Source: Firm-04 sp045591925
GTDB taxonomy: Bacteria > Bacillota > Clostridia > Oscillospirales > Ruminococcaceae
Length of the DNA stretch: 64,000 nt
NCBI GenBank assembly: GCA_045591925.1
Contig: JAZNTW010000003.1
Coordinates: forward strand, 1-64,000
Direction: 5' to 3'
Shown: positions 24,047-32,046 of the stretch, in pieces
Layout of the letters: the number at the start of each line of letters is the position of its first letter
How positions within the stretch are numbered: the stretch's first letter is position 1
Program-made: the position numbers and the translations under genes
The notes under the pieces: model-generated
What the model saw: the letters and a program-made list of their open reading frames with translations, nothing else
Database searches by the model: none
Told to the model about the DNA's origin: nothing

Positions 24047-25051
24047 ATGAACATGACACAGCAAACAACCCTCAACGGCACTCCCTGCATCATGCTTTCT
24101 GCCGGCGGATATGAGGCTTATGTTGCATATGAGATCGGCTCAAATGTCATCCGGCTTCGCGATGTCAAGCACAATATTGACGTTTTCCGTTATTCGCCGG
24201 AAAACACAGCTGAATCTCTGATGCAGTCTGCGGAGGTCTGGGGGCTTCCGACGCTCTACCTGCCGAATCGCTTTGCTGACGGCGTTCTGAAAACCTCGGA
24301 TGCTGTATATCAGCTCCCCGTCAATGAAGCAGAACCTTATCATAACCATATCCATGGCTTTTTACACAAGCGCACCTATACCGTCATCGCACATCATGCG
24401 GACGAGAACTGCGCGGTCGTGAAAACTGCCTATGATTATGACGAAAAAGACCCGTTCTTCCAGTATCTTCCACTGCGTTTCCGCATCGAGCTGACCTTTA
24501 CGCTCAGCGAATACGGTCTGGAGCATAAAATCGCGATGATGAACCTCTCCGAAAAGGCGCTCCCGATTTCGTTTGCAACGCATACGACCATTCAGGCTCC
24601 GTTCCTTGATGGCGCAAAGCCTGAGGATATGCGCCTGATGGTGCCGATCGGCAAGCGCTGCGAGCTGAATGAGCGTTGTCTGCCGACAGAGCGTTTGCTC
24701 GATCTGAAGCTCTCCGATCTGGAATATAAGAATGGTACAAAATGTCCGGTTTTGCAAAATCTGGATAACGATATGTATCAGGCTGAGGTCGGAAAACTCG
24801 ATGATCAGGATTTCTATGGCGCAATCGTTGAGGATGAACCCTCCGGCAGAAAGGTCTGCTACGAGGTCAGTCCGGAATATAAGTTCTGGATCATCTGGAA
24901 TGACAAGGGCTTCAACGGATATTTTTGTCCGGAGCCGATGACCGCCATGATCGACGCGCCGAATCTCTCGTTGCCTGCGGAAGTCACCGGTTATCAGGAA
25001 TTGAAGCCGCACTGTGCATTTGAAGCGAATCAGCGGTTCTTTACAGTCTGA
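24047..25051 (+). CDS. Aldose 1-epimerase (mutarotase) family protein
   Basis: The product is 334 aa, ATG 24047 after AAGGAGGA. The beta-supersandwich galactose mutarotase-like fold is indicated by GGYEAYVAYEIGSNVIRLRD near the start, LPTLYLPNRFADG, and PYHNHIHGFLHKRTYTV. The last supplies the histidines of the active site. SFATHTTIQAPFL and a C-terminal PEPMTAMIDAPNL follow. Such enzymes interconvert anomers of free or linked sugars, fitting a plant-polysaccharide degrader. The gene is 14 bp upstream of the tiny YGP lipoprotein and probably co-transcribed with it. Confidence 0.88.
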   Translation: MNMTQQTTLNGTPCIMLSAGGYEAYVAYEIGSNVIRLRDVKHNIDVFRYSPENTAESLMQSAEVWGLPTLYLPNRFADGVLKTSDAVYQLPVNEAEPYHNHIHGFLHKRTYTVIAHHADENCAVVKTAYDYDEKDPFFQYLPLRFRIELTFTLSEYGLEHKIAMMNLSEKALPISFATHTTIQAPFLDGAKPEDMRLMVPIGKRCELNERCLPTERLLDLKLSDLEYKNGTKCPVLQNLDNDMYQAEVGKLDDQDFYGAIVEDEPSGRKVCYEVSPEYKFWIIWNDKGFNGYFCPEPMTAMIDAPNLSLPAEVTGYQELKPHCAFEANQRFFTV

Positions 25052-25065
25052 AAGGAGCGCGCGTC

Positions 25066-25257
25066 ATGAAGCATTCCGATCATAAAAAATTAAACGCAAT
25101 GGTTTGTGCCGGTGTGCTTTCTGTTTCCTGCTTTATCGGCTGTGTATACGGCCCGGAAACAACGGATGAATTGAAAGAGTCTTGTGCGGTTGATCTGGAG
25201 CAGCTCGCTTCCAATGAAAACGCTATGCCAAAGCCCGATTCCATCCACAACTCATAA
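25066..25257 (+). CDS. Tiny lipoprotein with post-lipobox YGP motif, candidate radical SAM substrate
   Basis: The product is 63 aa, ATG 25066 after AAAGGAG. A basic N-terminus and short hydrophobic stretch end in SVSCFIGC, where Cys 26 is a plausible lipidation site. VYGPETTDELKESC and an acidic, Pro-ending tail follow. The YGP motif directly after the lipobox cysteine recalls the C-x-Y-G-x-P motif of Bacteroidetes lipoproteins paired with radical SAM enzymes (rSAM/lipoprotein system, TIGR04133/04134 as I remember them). A second YGPP protein and a radical SAM/SPASM enzyme follow within 1.3 kb. That it is modified by that enzyme is inference. Confidence 0.65.
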   Translation: MKHSDHKKLNAMVCAGVLSVSCFIGCVYGPETTDELKESCAVDLEQLASNENAMPKPDSIHNS

Positions 25258-25694
25258 ATACATTTCAAAATATGTGGATGCCGCGCTGCATTCACATATT
25301 TTTTATACACAAAAATTTTTTTATATTTTGTGTAACCCTTTTTATTTTTTCAGGTCTTAATAAGTAAGGGCATGGAAAATACCGGCAAATACCGCGCCAA
25401 ATTATGACACGGTATGTATCTCAGTCTTTCAAAAAATTGTTCGGCGTATCAAGCGCAGTCTCATCTTATCTTGCTACTTGGTATACTTTGACGCTCTGCC
25501 TGCATGGAAGCCGAGACGCTTTACAGTCTCGCCCCCCTTTCTTCTGTACAGCGCAAGCCGAAATACAAGCCATTGCCGCAAGTCGCTGTTCTCTGCCTGT
25601 ACCGAGCATTGTCATATCTCTGCTATCCAACTTTGATTCTATTTGAAAGCAATCGCCAGTTTCCATCACCGACATTTTACAAGGGAGGAATTTT
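25258..25694. other. Intergenic region before the YGPP-dockerin gene
   Basis: About 437 bp. It holds the terminator at 25267-25304, an A/T-rich inverted repeat (25308-25335), a small GAGAC/GTCTC hairpin near 25511-25530, and the ribosome site GGGAGG before 25695. No convincing promoter pair was found. Short open frames here lack ribosome sites and are not supported. Confidence 0.5.
25267..25304 (+). terminator. Intrinsic terminator of mutarotase-lipoprotein unit
   Basis: Stem AAAATATGTG / CACATATTTT followed by TT. Confidence 0.7.
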
Positions 25695-26327
25695 ATGAAA
25701 AAAACATTTCAAACGCTCATGACAGCGGCTGTCTTTGCATCGGCTCTCACAAATGGTATCACCGATACACTCTTAGCAAGCTCTTATGACGAATATCCGC
25801 AGCCTACATATGGCCCGCCGCAGTTTGAGGAGGATCTGGACGACGCAACCACTTCCACCACCACAACAACGACCACAACAACCACAAGAACAGAGGGTAC
25901 GGTTACGACAGCATGGGAAACAACCACGGATTATCCGCAGTCTGAAGAAACGACAACAACTTACACAGGTACCATGCTTGCCGGCGATATAGTAACGACA
26001 ACTGAGGTGACACTTGGCGGCGTAGCACCGATTATTGAGGAGGGCGACCTCAATGCGGACGGCAGTTTTGATGGACGCGATGTTTCTTTGCTGAAGCAGT
26101 ATCTGCTTTCCGGTCAAGCCAGAACCGTCACCGAGATCAACGGCGATATCAACTATGATGGTTCGATTGACAAAGATGACGTCAAGGCGCTGATTCGTCT
26201 GCTCACCGGTAAGCCGGAGGAAGAGGACCCCGACATCACAACAGCAATCTCACACAACACAGACGACGTGACATCATTCACAACGACATTCGCAACGCTG
26301 TACGGTCCGCCGCCTGCATATAATTGA
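25695..26327 (+). CDS. Secreted dockerin protein with YGPP motifs at both ends of the mature chain
   Basis: The product is 210 aa, ATG 25695 after GGGAGG. A signal peptide (about 1-30) is followed by EYPQPTYGPPQFEEDLDD, then two Thr-rich linkers (about 50-90). A dockerin lies at about 115-175 with calcium loops DLNADGSFDGRDVSLLKQYLL and DINYDGSIDKDDVKALIRLL. A second Thr-rich tail ends in TLYGPPPAYN. Having the same YGPP motif near the N-terminus and at the extreme C-terminus is striking. The radical SAM/SPASM gene begins 59 bp downstream. It may be a substrate displayed through cohesins. No catalytic domain is present. Confidence 0.82.
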   Translation: MKKTFQTLMTAAVFASALTNGITDTLLASSYDEYPQPTYGPPQFEEDLDDATTSTTTTTTTTTTRTEGTVTTAWETTTDYPQSEETTTTYTGTMLAGDIVTTTEVTLGGVAPIIEEGDLNADGSFDGRDVSLLKQYLLSGQARTVTEINGDINYDGSIDKDDVKALIRLLTGKPEEEDPDITTAISHNTDDVTSFTTTFATLYGPPPAYN

Positions 26328-26386
26328 TGGAAACCAAATATTAACAGAAACCCATCCAGAACAAAATTTCATATCGGGAGAATATT

Positions 26387-27463
26387 ATGCTGAATCCAAA
26401 AGTCAAAGAACAAAATATGCAGCGCCTTGCGATTTACCGCGAGGGTCTGAAAGCTATGCCGCAAATCCGTAACCTCTTTTTTGAGCTGACGCTGCGGTGC
26501 AATGAGCGCTGTCTGCACTGCGGCTCAAGCTGCGGCGATGTCCCATCCGATGAGCTGACCACAGAACAGTGGTGCGGCATCCTTGACCAGCTCAAGGAGG
26601 ATCTCGGTACAGACGGCTATATGCTCTGTATCACCGGCGGCGAACCGCTGCTGCGCAAGGATTTCTTTGATATCATGGGATATGCAAACAAGCTCGGCTT
26701 TAACTGGGGCATGACCAGCAATGCTACGCTCATTACCGAGGAAGTCGCACAGAAGCTCCGTGACTGCGGCATGAAAACAATCTCTGTCAGCCTTGACGGT
26801 ATGCCGGAGACGCATGACGCGTTCCGCAGAACGCCGAACGGCTGGAATCTTGCCTTGCAGGGCGTGAAGAATCTGATCAAGGTCGGTGGCTTCCAAGCCG
26901 TCCAGATCACCACCGTCGTCACGCATCAGAATATCACAGAGCTGGACGCAATGTTTGATATCCTCAATGATATTGACATTGATTCCTGGCGTATCGTCAA
27001 TATGGAGCCAATCGGCAGAGCCAAGGAGCATCCTGAGCTGCTGCTGACCAAAGAGGATTATAAAACGCTCTTTGAGTATATCCGCAATAAGCGTATCGCC
27101 GGCGAGCCTGTCTGCTACGGATGCAGCCATTATCTCGGCATGGAGTATGAACGCGAGGTGCGCGACTGGTATTTCATCTGCACAGCCGGTCTTTATACCG
27201 CAAGCATCATGGTCAACGGCGATATCACCGCTTGCCTCGATATCGAGCGCAGACCGGAGTTCATTCAGGGCAATGCGCTGAACGAACGCTTCAAGGACGT
27301 CTGGGAAAATAAATTCCAGGTGTTCCGCAAGGATTTGTGCCAAGAAAATGAAACCTGCCGGAATTGCAGCGAGGCAAAATACTGCCATGGCGGCGCTTAC
27401 CACACATGGGATTTCGACAATCACTGTCCGCAGCTCTGTTTCAAAGACATCCTGTTTGACTGA
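26387..27463 (+). CDS. Radical SAM/SPASM maturase-type enzyme
   Basis: The product is 358 aa, ATG 26387 after GGGAG. The radical SAM core starts at about residue 25 with FFELTLRCNERCLHCGSSC. The CxxxCxxC motif is Cys 40, 44 and 47, binding the SAM-cleaving 4Fe-4S cluster. ITGGEPLLR (SAM methionine contact), NATLIT and SVSLDG follow. The C-terminal SPASM region has C...C at about 254-270, then the cluster CLDIERRPEF...LCQENETCRNCSEAKYCHGG...CPQLC, which binds auxiliary clusters. SPASM enzymes typically modify peptides or proteins. The gene follows the YGPP-dockerin gene, its likely substrate. The reaction is unknown. Confidence 0.9.
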   Translation: MLNPKVKEQNMQRLAIYREGLKAMPQIRNLFFELTLRCNERCLHCGSSCGDVPSDELTTEQWCGILDQLKEDLGTDGYMLCITGGEPLLRKDFFDIMGYANKLGFNWGMTSNATLITEEVAQKLRDCGMKTISVSLDGMPETHDAFRRTPNGWNLALQGVKNLIKVGGFQAVQITTVVTHQNITELDAMFDILNDIDIDSWRIVNMEPIGRAKEHPELLLTKEDYKTLFEYIRNKRIAGEPVCYGCSHYLGMEYEREVRDWYFICTAGLYTASIMVNGDITACLDIERRPEFIQGNALNERFKDVWENKFQVFRKDLCQENETCRNCSEAKYCHGGAYHTWDFDNHCPQLCFKDILFD

Positions 27464-27473
27464 ATAGACATAC

Positions 27474-27506
27474 AAAAGCCCGAAAGCGATGTGCCTTCGG
27501 GCTTTT
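27474..27506. terminator. Bidirectional terminator, radical SAM gene / pfkA
   Basis: Perfect 11-bp stem AAAAGCCCGAA / TTCGGGCTTTT between convergent genes. Confidence 0.85.
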
Positions 27507-27521
27507 AGTTATATCTCAGAT

Positions 27522-28604
27522 TCAGTCACCGAACGATACGCCGATGCGCTTTGCCGTCACAACAAGCTGGTCCTTCGGATCAACAAACTTTGTCAGTCCG
27601 GCAATATCTTCGAGCTTATTCGCAGTCACCTTGCCATTTACCATTGCAACCGTTCTGCCGTATTTTTCGGTGGAAATCAGCTTTGCAGCATGAACGCCGA
27701 ACTTGGTCGCAAGAATTCGGTCATAGGCAGAGGGCGAGCCGCCGCGCAGCATATGTCCCGGAACGCATACGCGCGTATCAATGCCGGTACCTGCCTGAAC
27801 CTGTGCCGCGATACGCGAGGTTGCCGTGATAATGCCGGCTTCTTCACGCTTTCTGGCACGGTCTTTCTTTTTGAGATTTGCTTCATCCTTGTCAAATGCG
27901 CCCTCGGCAACTGCAAGAATCGAGAATGCCTTGCCGCTTGCCGCGCGCTTCATGACCGCCTCGCAAACCTTGTCGATATCATACGGAATCTCCGGAATCA
28001 GGATGATATCCGCGCCGCCGGCAAGACCTGCATTCAATGTCAGCCAGCCAGCCTTATTGCCCATAATCTCACAAACCAGAATACGGCTGTGCGAGGCTGC
28101 TGTCGTATGCAGACGGTCTATCGAATCCGTTGCGGTATCGACTGCGGTATGGAAGCCGAATGTCACATCCGTACCGAAAATATCGTTGTCGATCGTCTTG
28201 GGCAGACCGATAACATTGAGTCCCTCCTGTGCCAAGAGGTGGGAGGTTTTATGCGTACCGTTTCCACCGAGCGTCAGCAAACAGTCGAGCTTCTGCTTTT
28301 TATAGGTTTCACGCATATTTTTGACCTTATCCACATTGTCGTCGCCAATGACGGTCATCATCTTGAACGGCTGACGCTTTGTGCCAAGGATCGTGCCGCC
28401 CTGCGTCAGAATGCCGGAAAAATCACTCGGCTGCATCACGCGGCACAGATTATGAATCAGACCATAATAGCCGTTGGAAATACCGACAATCTCAACATTG
28501 TCCTCGCCCATCAGCTCAAAACACGCTTTCGCAACGCCGCGGATTGTTGCATTCAGTCCCGGACAGTCGCCGCCCGAGGTCAGGATTCCGATTCTCTTTT
28601 TCAT
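27522..28604 (-). CDS. pfkA: 6-phosphofructokinase
   Basis: The product is 360 aa, ATG 28604 after GAAAGGAAT. The N-terminal motif is GILTSGGDCPGLNATIRG and the fructose-6-phosphate site is PKTIDNDIFGTD with MGNKAGWL and PEIPYD. The nucleotide loop reads LGGNGTHKTS. The Gly after GGN is the ATP-type residue rather than the Asp of pyrophosphate enzymes, while the Lys of PKTIDND is the residue common in pyrophosphate-type and mixed clades. GGN instead of GGD removes an Asp that normally helps bind magnesium. It catalyses the committed step of glycolysis; the phosphoryl donor is uncertain. Confidence 0.93.
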   Translation of the reverse strand: MKKRIGILTSGGDCPGLNATIRGVAKACFELMGEDNVEIVGISNGYYGLIHNLCRVMQPSDFSGILTQGGTILGTKRQPFKMMTVIGDDNVDKVKNMRETYKKQKLDCLLTLGGNGTHKTSHLLAQEGLNVIGLPKTIDNDIFGTDVTFGFHTAVDTATDSIDRLHTTAASHSRILVCEIMGNKAGWLTLNAGLAGGADIILIPEIPYDIDKVCEAVMKRAASGKAFSILAVAEGAFDKDEANLKKKDRARKREEAGIITATSRIAAQVQAGTGIDTRVCVPGHMLRGGSPSAYDRILATKFGVHAAKLISTEKYGRTVAMVNGKVTANKLEDIAGLTKFVDPKDQLVVTAKRIGVSFGD

Positions 28605-28649
28605 GGTTCTATTCCTTTCATGGTTAATTGTTCGTTTATACTAAAAATT

Positions 28650-29357
28650 TCACTTTCGATGGCGGTAAGTACATTTTGGATACGCCGAGCATACCCAATA
28701 ATCTCCCTGCGGCAAAAACTGTGCTTGCAGCTTTGAATGGCACTCCGGACAAATCCGATGCGACAACGCCACACGTGCGCTGTTTTTATACTGGAAAGAC
28801 TGCTGCTCATGCTCAATCCGCGCAAGATCGCCACGAATTTGATTCTGACCGATATAGTCAAAAATATACTCCAGCTCGCCCTCGGTAAGCAGCCGATCCT
28901 GCTGCTCCGCAACCGTCTGCAAGACCTTTTGCAGCGACGGCACCGATGTCACAATATTCGTATGCGGCGGATATGGCGGGTCAATATCCAGCCGCGCGCC
29001 GGTATACCGATACATAATCACAATCGAATGATAATTGATCTGATAGGGCAGCGGCGCAAGAAAATCCCGAAGATACTTCATATGATAGAGATTTTGCAGG
29101 ACAGGGCTGAAATAATCAATTTCACTGTCTCCGACATAGTGCTTCCAGTATTTGCTCATGCCGTTGCCAAGAATCGTGCCGTGAAAGGTTTTCATCTCAC
29201 AGACGAATATTGCAGCGCGCGTCATGATCAAAAAATCAATATGCATTGTCTTGCCCTGCTCTGCCGGAATCAGAATGTCTCTGAGCACTTTCATATCGCG
29301 AAACTGTGCAAGCAGCATTGTAAGCTGCAATTCCGGTGTTAGATTTTCGATTGCCAT
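28650..29357 (-). CDS. NERD domain protein with C4 zinc ribbon
   Basis: The product is 235 aa. The N-terminal NERD (nuclease-related) domain is at about 1-130: HIDFLIMTRAAIFVCEMKTFHGTI contains the Asp and Glu-x-Lys of the endonuclease-like core. A C-terminal zinc ribbon of topoisomerase type has CPECHSKL...QGDYWVCSAYPKCTYR (four cysteines). NERD proteins are thought to act on DNA, but few are characterised. Inverted-repeat element copy 2 ends just upstream of its start. Confidence 0.85.
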   Translation of the reverse strand: MAIENLTPELQLTMLLAQFRDMKVLRDILIPAEQGKTMHIDFLIMTRAAIFVCEMKTFHGTILGNGMSKYWKHYVGDSEIDYFSPVLQNLYHMKYLRDFLAPLPYQINYHSIVIMYRYTGARLDIDPPYPPHTNIVTSVPSLQKVLQTVAEQQDRLLTEGELEYIFDYIGQNQIRGDLARIEHEQQSFQYKNSARVALSHRICPECHSKLQAQFLPQGDYWVCSAYPKCTYRHRK

Positions 29358-29383
29358 AGTAGTGGTTGCCTTCTTTCATTAGG

Positions 29384-29464
29384 GGAATCACTGAATCCAT
29401 CTGGTGCACAGGATGCAAGCAGATTGTGCGCCAAGCCGCAAGGCGTGATTGATTCAGTGGTTCC
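29384..29464. repeat. MITE-like inverted-repeat element, copy 2 (short form)
   Basis: About 81 bp bounded by GGAATCACTGAATCCATC and GATTGATTCAGTGGTTCC (16 of 18 complementary). Internal parts match copy 1 at 19276-19465: CTGGTG-ACAGG near the left end and ATGCAAGCAGA-GTGC-CAAGCCGCAAGGCG near the right. The terminal arms differ from copy 1 in sequence but stay complementary within each copy. Confidence 0.6.
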
Positions 29465-29482
29465 GTTAGATGCCTGCTGTCA

Positions 29483-31774
29483 TCATACAATTTTCCGGAT
29501 TGTATGCGTCCGGATAAAATGCTCTGCTTCTTTGGCTGTCATTGGACGTCCATAGAGATAGCCCTGTGCATAATCACATCCGACCTCGCTGAGCATATTT
29601 GCCTGCTCCTGCGTTTCAACGCCCTCAGCAAGCGTACTGATATGCTTGGCTTTCGCAATACGCGCAGCGGAACGGATAATTTCCTGAACGACCTTTTTCT
29701 CGTGCATCGTGACGACAAAGGAACGATCCAGCTTGAGAACCGTAAACGGCAGGCTCTGCAAGTAGCTCAGCGAAGAATAGCCCGTGCCGAAATCATCCAT
29801 TGCAAGCTGAATTCCGACCTCGCGCAATTCACGCATCCGCACGGTCGCCACATCAATATCCTTGAGTGCGAGCGATTCCGTCAGCTCAATTTCAAGATTC
29901 TGCGGTCTCAGCTTGTATTTTCTCAATGTATTCAGAATTTGTGTGCAAATGTCTTCCTGATAGAAATCGGTACTGCTGAAGTTAATGGAAATCACGGTTT
30001 CCGGCAAGCCCATTGTCTGCCAGAGCCGCATCTGCCGACAAGCCTCGTCCATCACAAAATTCGTAATCCGTGTAATCAGCGGCGAACGCTCCGCAATCGG
30101 AATGAACACACTCGGTTCAATCAAATCACCGGAGTCATTGCGCCAGCGAATCAGCGCTTCCAATCCGATCATCTCACCTGTCGCAAGCGAAACCTTCGGC
30201 TGATAATACAGCTCCAGCTCATTTTTTATAATTGCCTTATGCAGCTTCGTTTCGATATTATTTTCCTGAATAATCGCATCGTGCATTCTCGATGTGTAGC
30301 GCGTGATGCTGCCATGCGTCTTTTTGTTCGACGAAATTGCAAATTCCGCATGATCCATTACGTGCTCGAAGCTGTCGCCGTCCTCCGGCATCCTCGCATA
30401 ACCGGCAGAGCAGGTCAGGGTATGATGCTGGAGATTACCGGTCGCCTTGGTCAGCAGTACGCGCTGAATCTTGCTGACGATCCGTTCCGGCAGCTCCTCA
30501 TCGCCCGTATCCGGCAGAATCAGCGCAAAGTTATCGCCGGATATACGCGCACCAAAGCCATCATACGTCAATTCCCGAATGAGAATATTGGCAAAGCTCC
30601 GAAGCAGCGAATTGCCCGTTGCGTAACCGCAGGTGTCGTTAATGAGGTGGAAGCGGTCGATGTCCATGACGATGACCCAGTAAGAAATATTCAGGTTCAG
30701 GGTGCGGCGATACAATTCCTCGCCCACATCCATCAGCTTATTTCGATTCGGGATGCCGGCAATCGAATCCTCATAAGCAGCCTTTTCGATGATCTCATCC
30801 TTTTCCTTTTCCGCACTGATGTCGATGACGGTTCCACCGACAGCAAGCCGTTCGGATTCGGGCTGTACAGTCGCACGGAAGCGGTAGCCATACCAACGAT
30901 ATACGCCGTCCGAAGAACGAACGCGCAGCTCCATGGTTCCCGTGCGGTCAACATAATACGCCATATATCTGCGCATCATATCAACATGACGTTCAAAAAT
31001 ATCTATATCAAGCGGATAAATCCGTTCTCTGATGTCATCGACCGTCACCTTGCCGCTGTTCACGCCAATCATCTTTTGCAGCTTTTCGGAGAGAAACAGC
31101 TCGTCCTCACCCTGTTCAACCAGCACCAGACCGACATCCATCAGCTCCATCGTCAGATTATGTCTGTCCTCGGACTCACTGAGCTGCTTGGAGTAGGTTG
31201 CAATCTCAGACTGCATATTTCGGATATCGGCAATATCCGTACCGATTGAAAGAAGCCATGTTACGCCGTCCTCATTTGTTTCGACCGCAGAGGTATTCCA
31301 GATCATATCATGCGGCGCACCATTCCGATCTATAAAGGAATACTCCTGATTCCGTGCAATTACGATCTCACGGATATCCTCGTCCGTCATTTCCTCTTTG
31401 CCGAACAAAATCGGGACGATCTGCTTCGGGCTTTTCTCACCGGAGGCTGCAATATCCGTCAGCTCGGAAAGCGTGTCGTTGAAAATCACCTCTGTGAAGC
31501 TGTCGTTCCAGAGCATAGCAGGTGATGTTAAATTTTTAGTAAGATAGTTCAGACGCTTGTGCGCAATATCCATTTTGCGTTTTTCCTGCCGCTTCCGCCG
31601 TATTACCATATACATACCGAGAATCAGCGCAACCAGGGCATACGAATTGAAGATGATATAAACAAGGTCACCCTCGCCCTGATTTCGGTGAAAATACGCG
31701 TATAAATTTAAAACAACGGTCAGCAAAGCAAAACCGACAACACCATTCACAACCAACTGTTTATTCCATTTCAT
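29483..31774 (-). CDS. Membrane PAS-GGDEF-EAL protein, probable c-di-GMP phosphodiesterase
   Basis: The product is 763 aa, ATG 31774 after GAAAGGAG. Two N-terminal membrane helices (about 10-27 and 38-58) are followed by two PAS-like regions (about 75-190 and 195-335, ending GGTVIDISAEKE). A GGDEF-type domain at about 345-500 has the signature decayed to SGDNF. An EAL domain runs from 510 to 760 with GLEALIRW, INFSS, ELTES, DDFGTGYSS, LKLDRSF and AEGVET. The EAL catalytic residues are kept and GGDEF is lost, so hydrolysis of c-di-GMP with a regulatory GGDEF domain is the likely activity. The gene diverges from the two-component system at 32047. Confidence 0.93.
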   Translation of the reverse strand: MKWNKQLVVNGVVGFALLTVVLNLYAYFHRNQGEGDLVYIIFNSYALVALILGMYMVIRRKRQEKRKMDIAHKRLNYLTKNLTSPAMLWNDSFTEVIFNDTLSELTDIAASGEKSPKQIVPILFGKEEMTDEDIREIVIARNQEYSFIDRNGAPHDMIWNTSAVETNEDGVTWLLSIGTDIADIRNMQSEIATYSKQLSESEDRHNLTMELMDVGLVLVEQGEDELFLSEKLQKMIGVNSGKVTVDDIRERIYPLDIDIFERHVDMMRRYMAYYVDRTGTMELRVRSSDGVYRWYGYRFRATVQPESERLAVGGTVIDISAEKEKDEIIEKAAYEDSIAGIPNRNKLMDVGEELYRRTLNLNISYWVIVMDIDRFHLINDTCGYATGNSLLRSFANILIRELTYDGFGARISGDNFALILPDTGDEELPERIVSKIQRVLLTKATGNLQHHTLTCSAGYARMPEDGDSFEHVMDHAEFAISSNKKTHGSITRYTSRMHDAIIQENNIETKLHKAIIKNELELYYQPKVSLATGEMIGLEALIRWRNDSGDLIEPSVFIPIAERSPLITRITNFVMDEACRQMRLWQTMGLPETVISINFSSTDFYQEDICTQILNTLRKYKLRPQNLEIELTESLALKDIDVATVRMRELREVGIQLAMDDFGTGYSSLSYLQSLPFTVLKLDRSFVVTMHEKKVVQEIIRSAARIAKAKHISTLAEGVETQEQANMLSEVGCDYAQGYLYGRPMTAKEAEHFIRTHTIRKIV

Positions 31775-31893
31775 AGCAGCCTGCTCCTTTCTGCAAGCAT
31801 ATTTCTCGTTCGTGATTTATTTTCTAAAATTAGCTGGTATTTGCTGTCATAGGCGTGCCGTTTGGGTACACTACCCCCGATTTTTACGCCTAC
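31775..31893 (-). other. Candidate structured leader RNA of the GGDEF/EAL gene
   Basis: About 119 nt between the predicted transcription start and start codon. The RNA can begin with an 8-bp stem (GTAGGCGT at 31893-31886 with ACGCCTAT at 31856-31849). This encloses a GGGTA-GTG-TACCC hairpin and the sequence AAACGGC. It does not match the c-di-GMP-I or II consensus as I know them. No function is assigned. Confidence 0.4.
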
Positions 31894-31899
31894 ATTACT

Positions 31900-31928
31900 A
31901 TTATACCAAAAAATTCCGTAAATGTCAA
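31900..31928 (-). promoter_or_regulatory. Sigma-A promoter of GGDEF/EAL gene
   Basis: On the minus strand it reads TTGACA (31928-31923), a 17-bp spacer and TATAAT (31905-31900): a consensus match. Confidence 0.8.
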
Positions 31929-32046
31929 TGTATTCTTGCACTTTGTGAAAAAGATTTTGAAACAATTTTCACAAAAGGTTCACATTCATATGTTAAAATG
32001 TATGATACTAGGTGGTTTCACATAAAATGGAAAGGAATCAACCATT

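Noticed and set aside
25404..25646. 80-codon open frame before the YGPP-dockerin gene
   Set aside because: No ribosome binding site, no recognisable domain, and composition looks non-coding.
27489..28736. 415-codon plus-strand open frame
   Set aside because: Antisense shadow of pfkA.
29504..31249. 581-codon plus-strand open frame
   Set aside because: Antisense shadow of the GGDEF/EAL gene; His/Arg/Ile-rich composition typical of a reverse frame.
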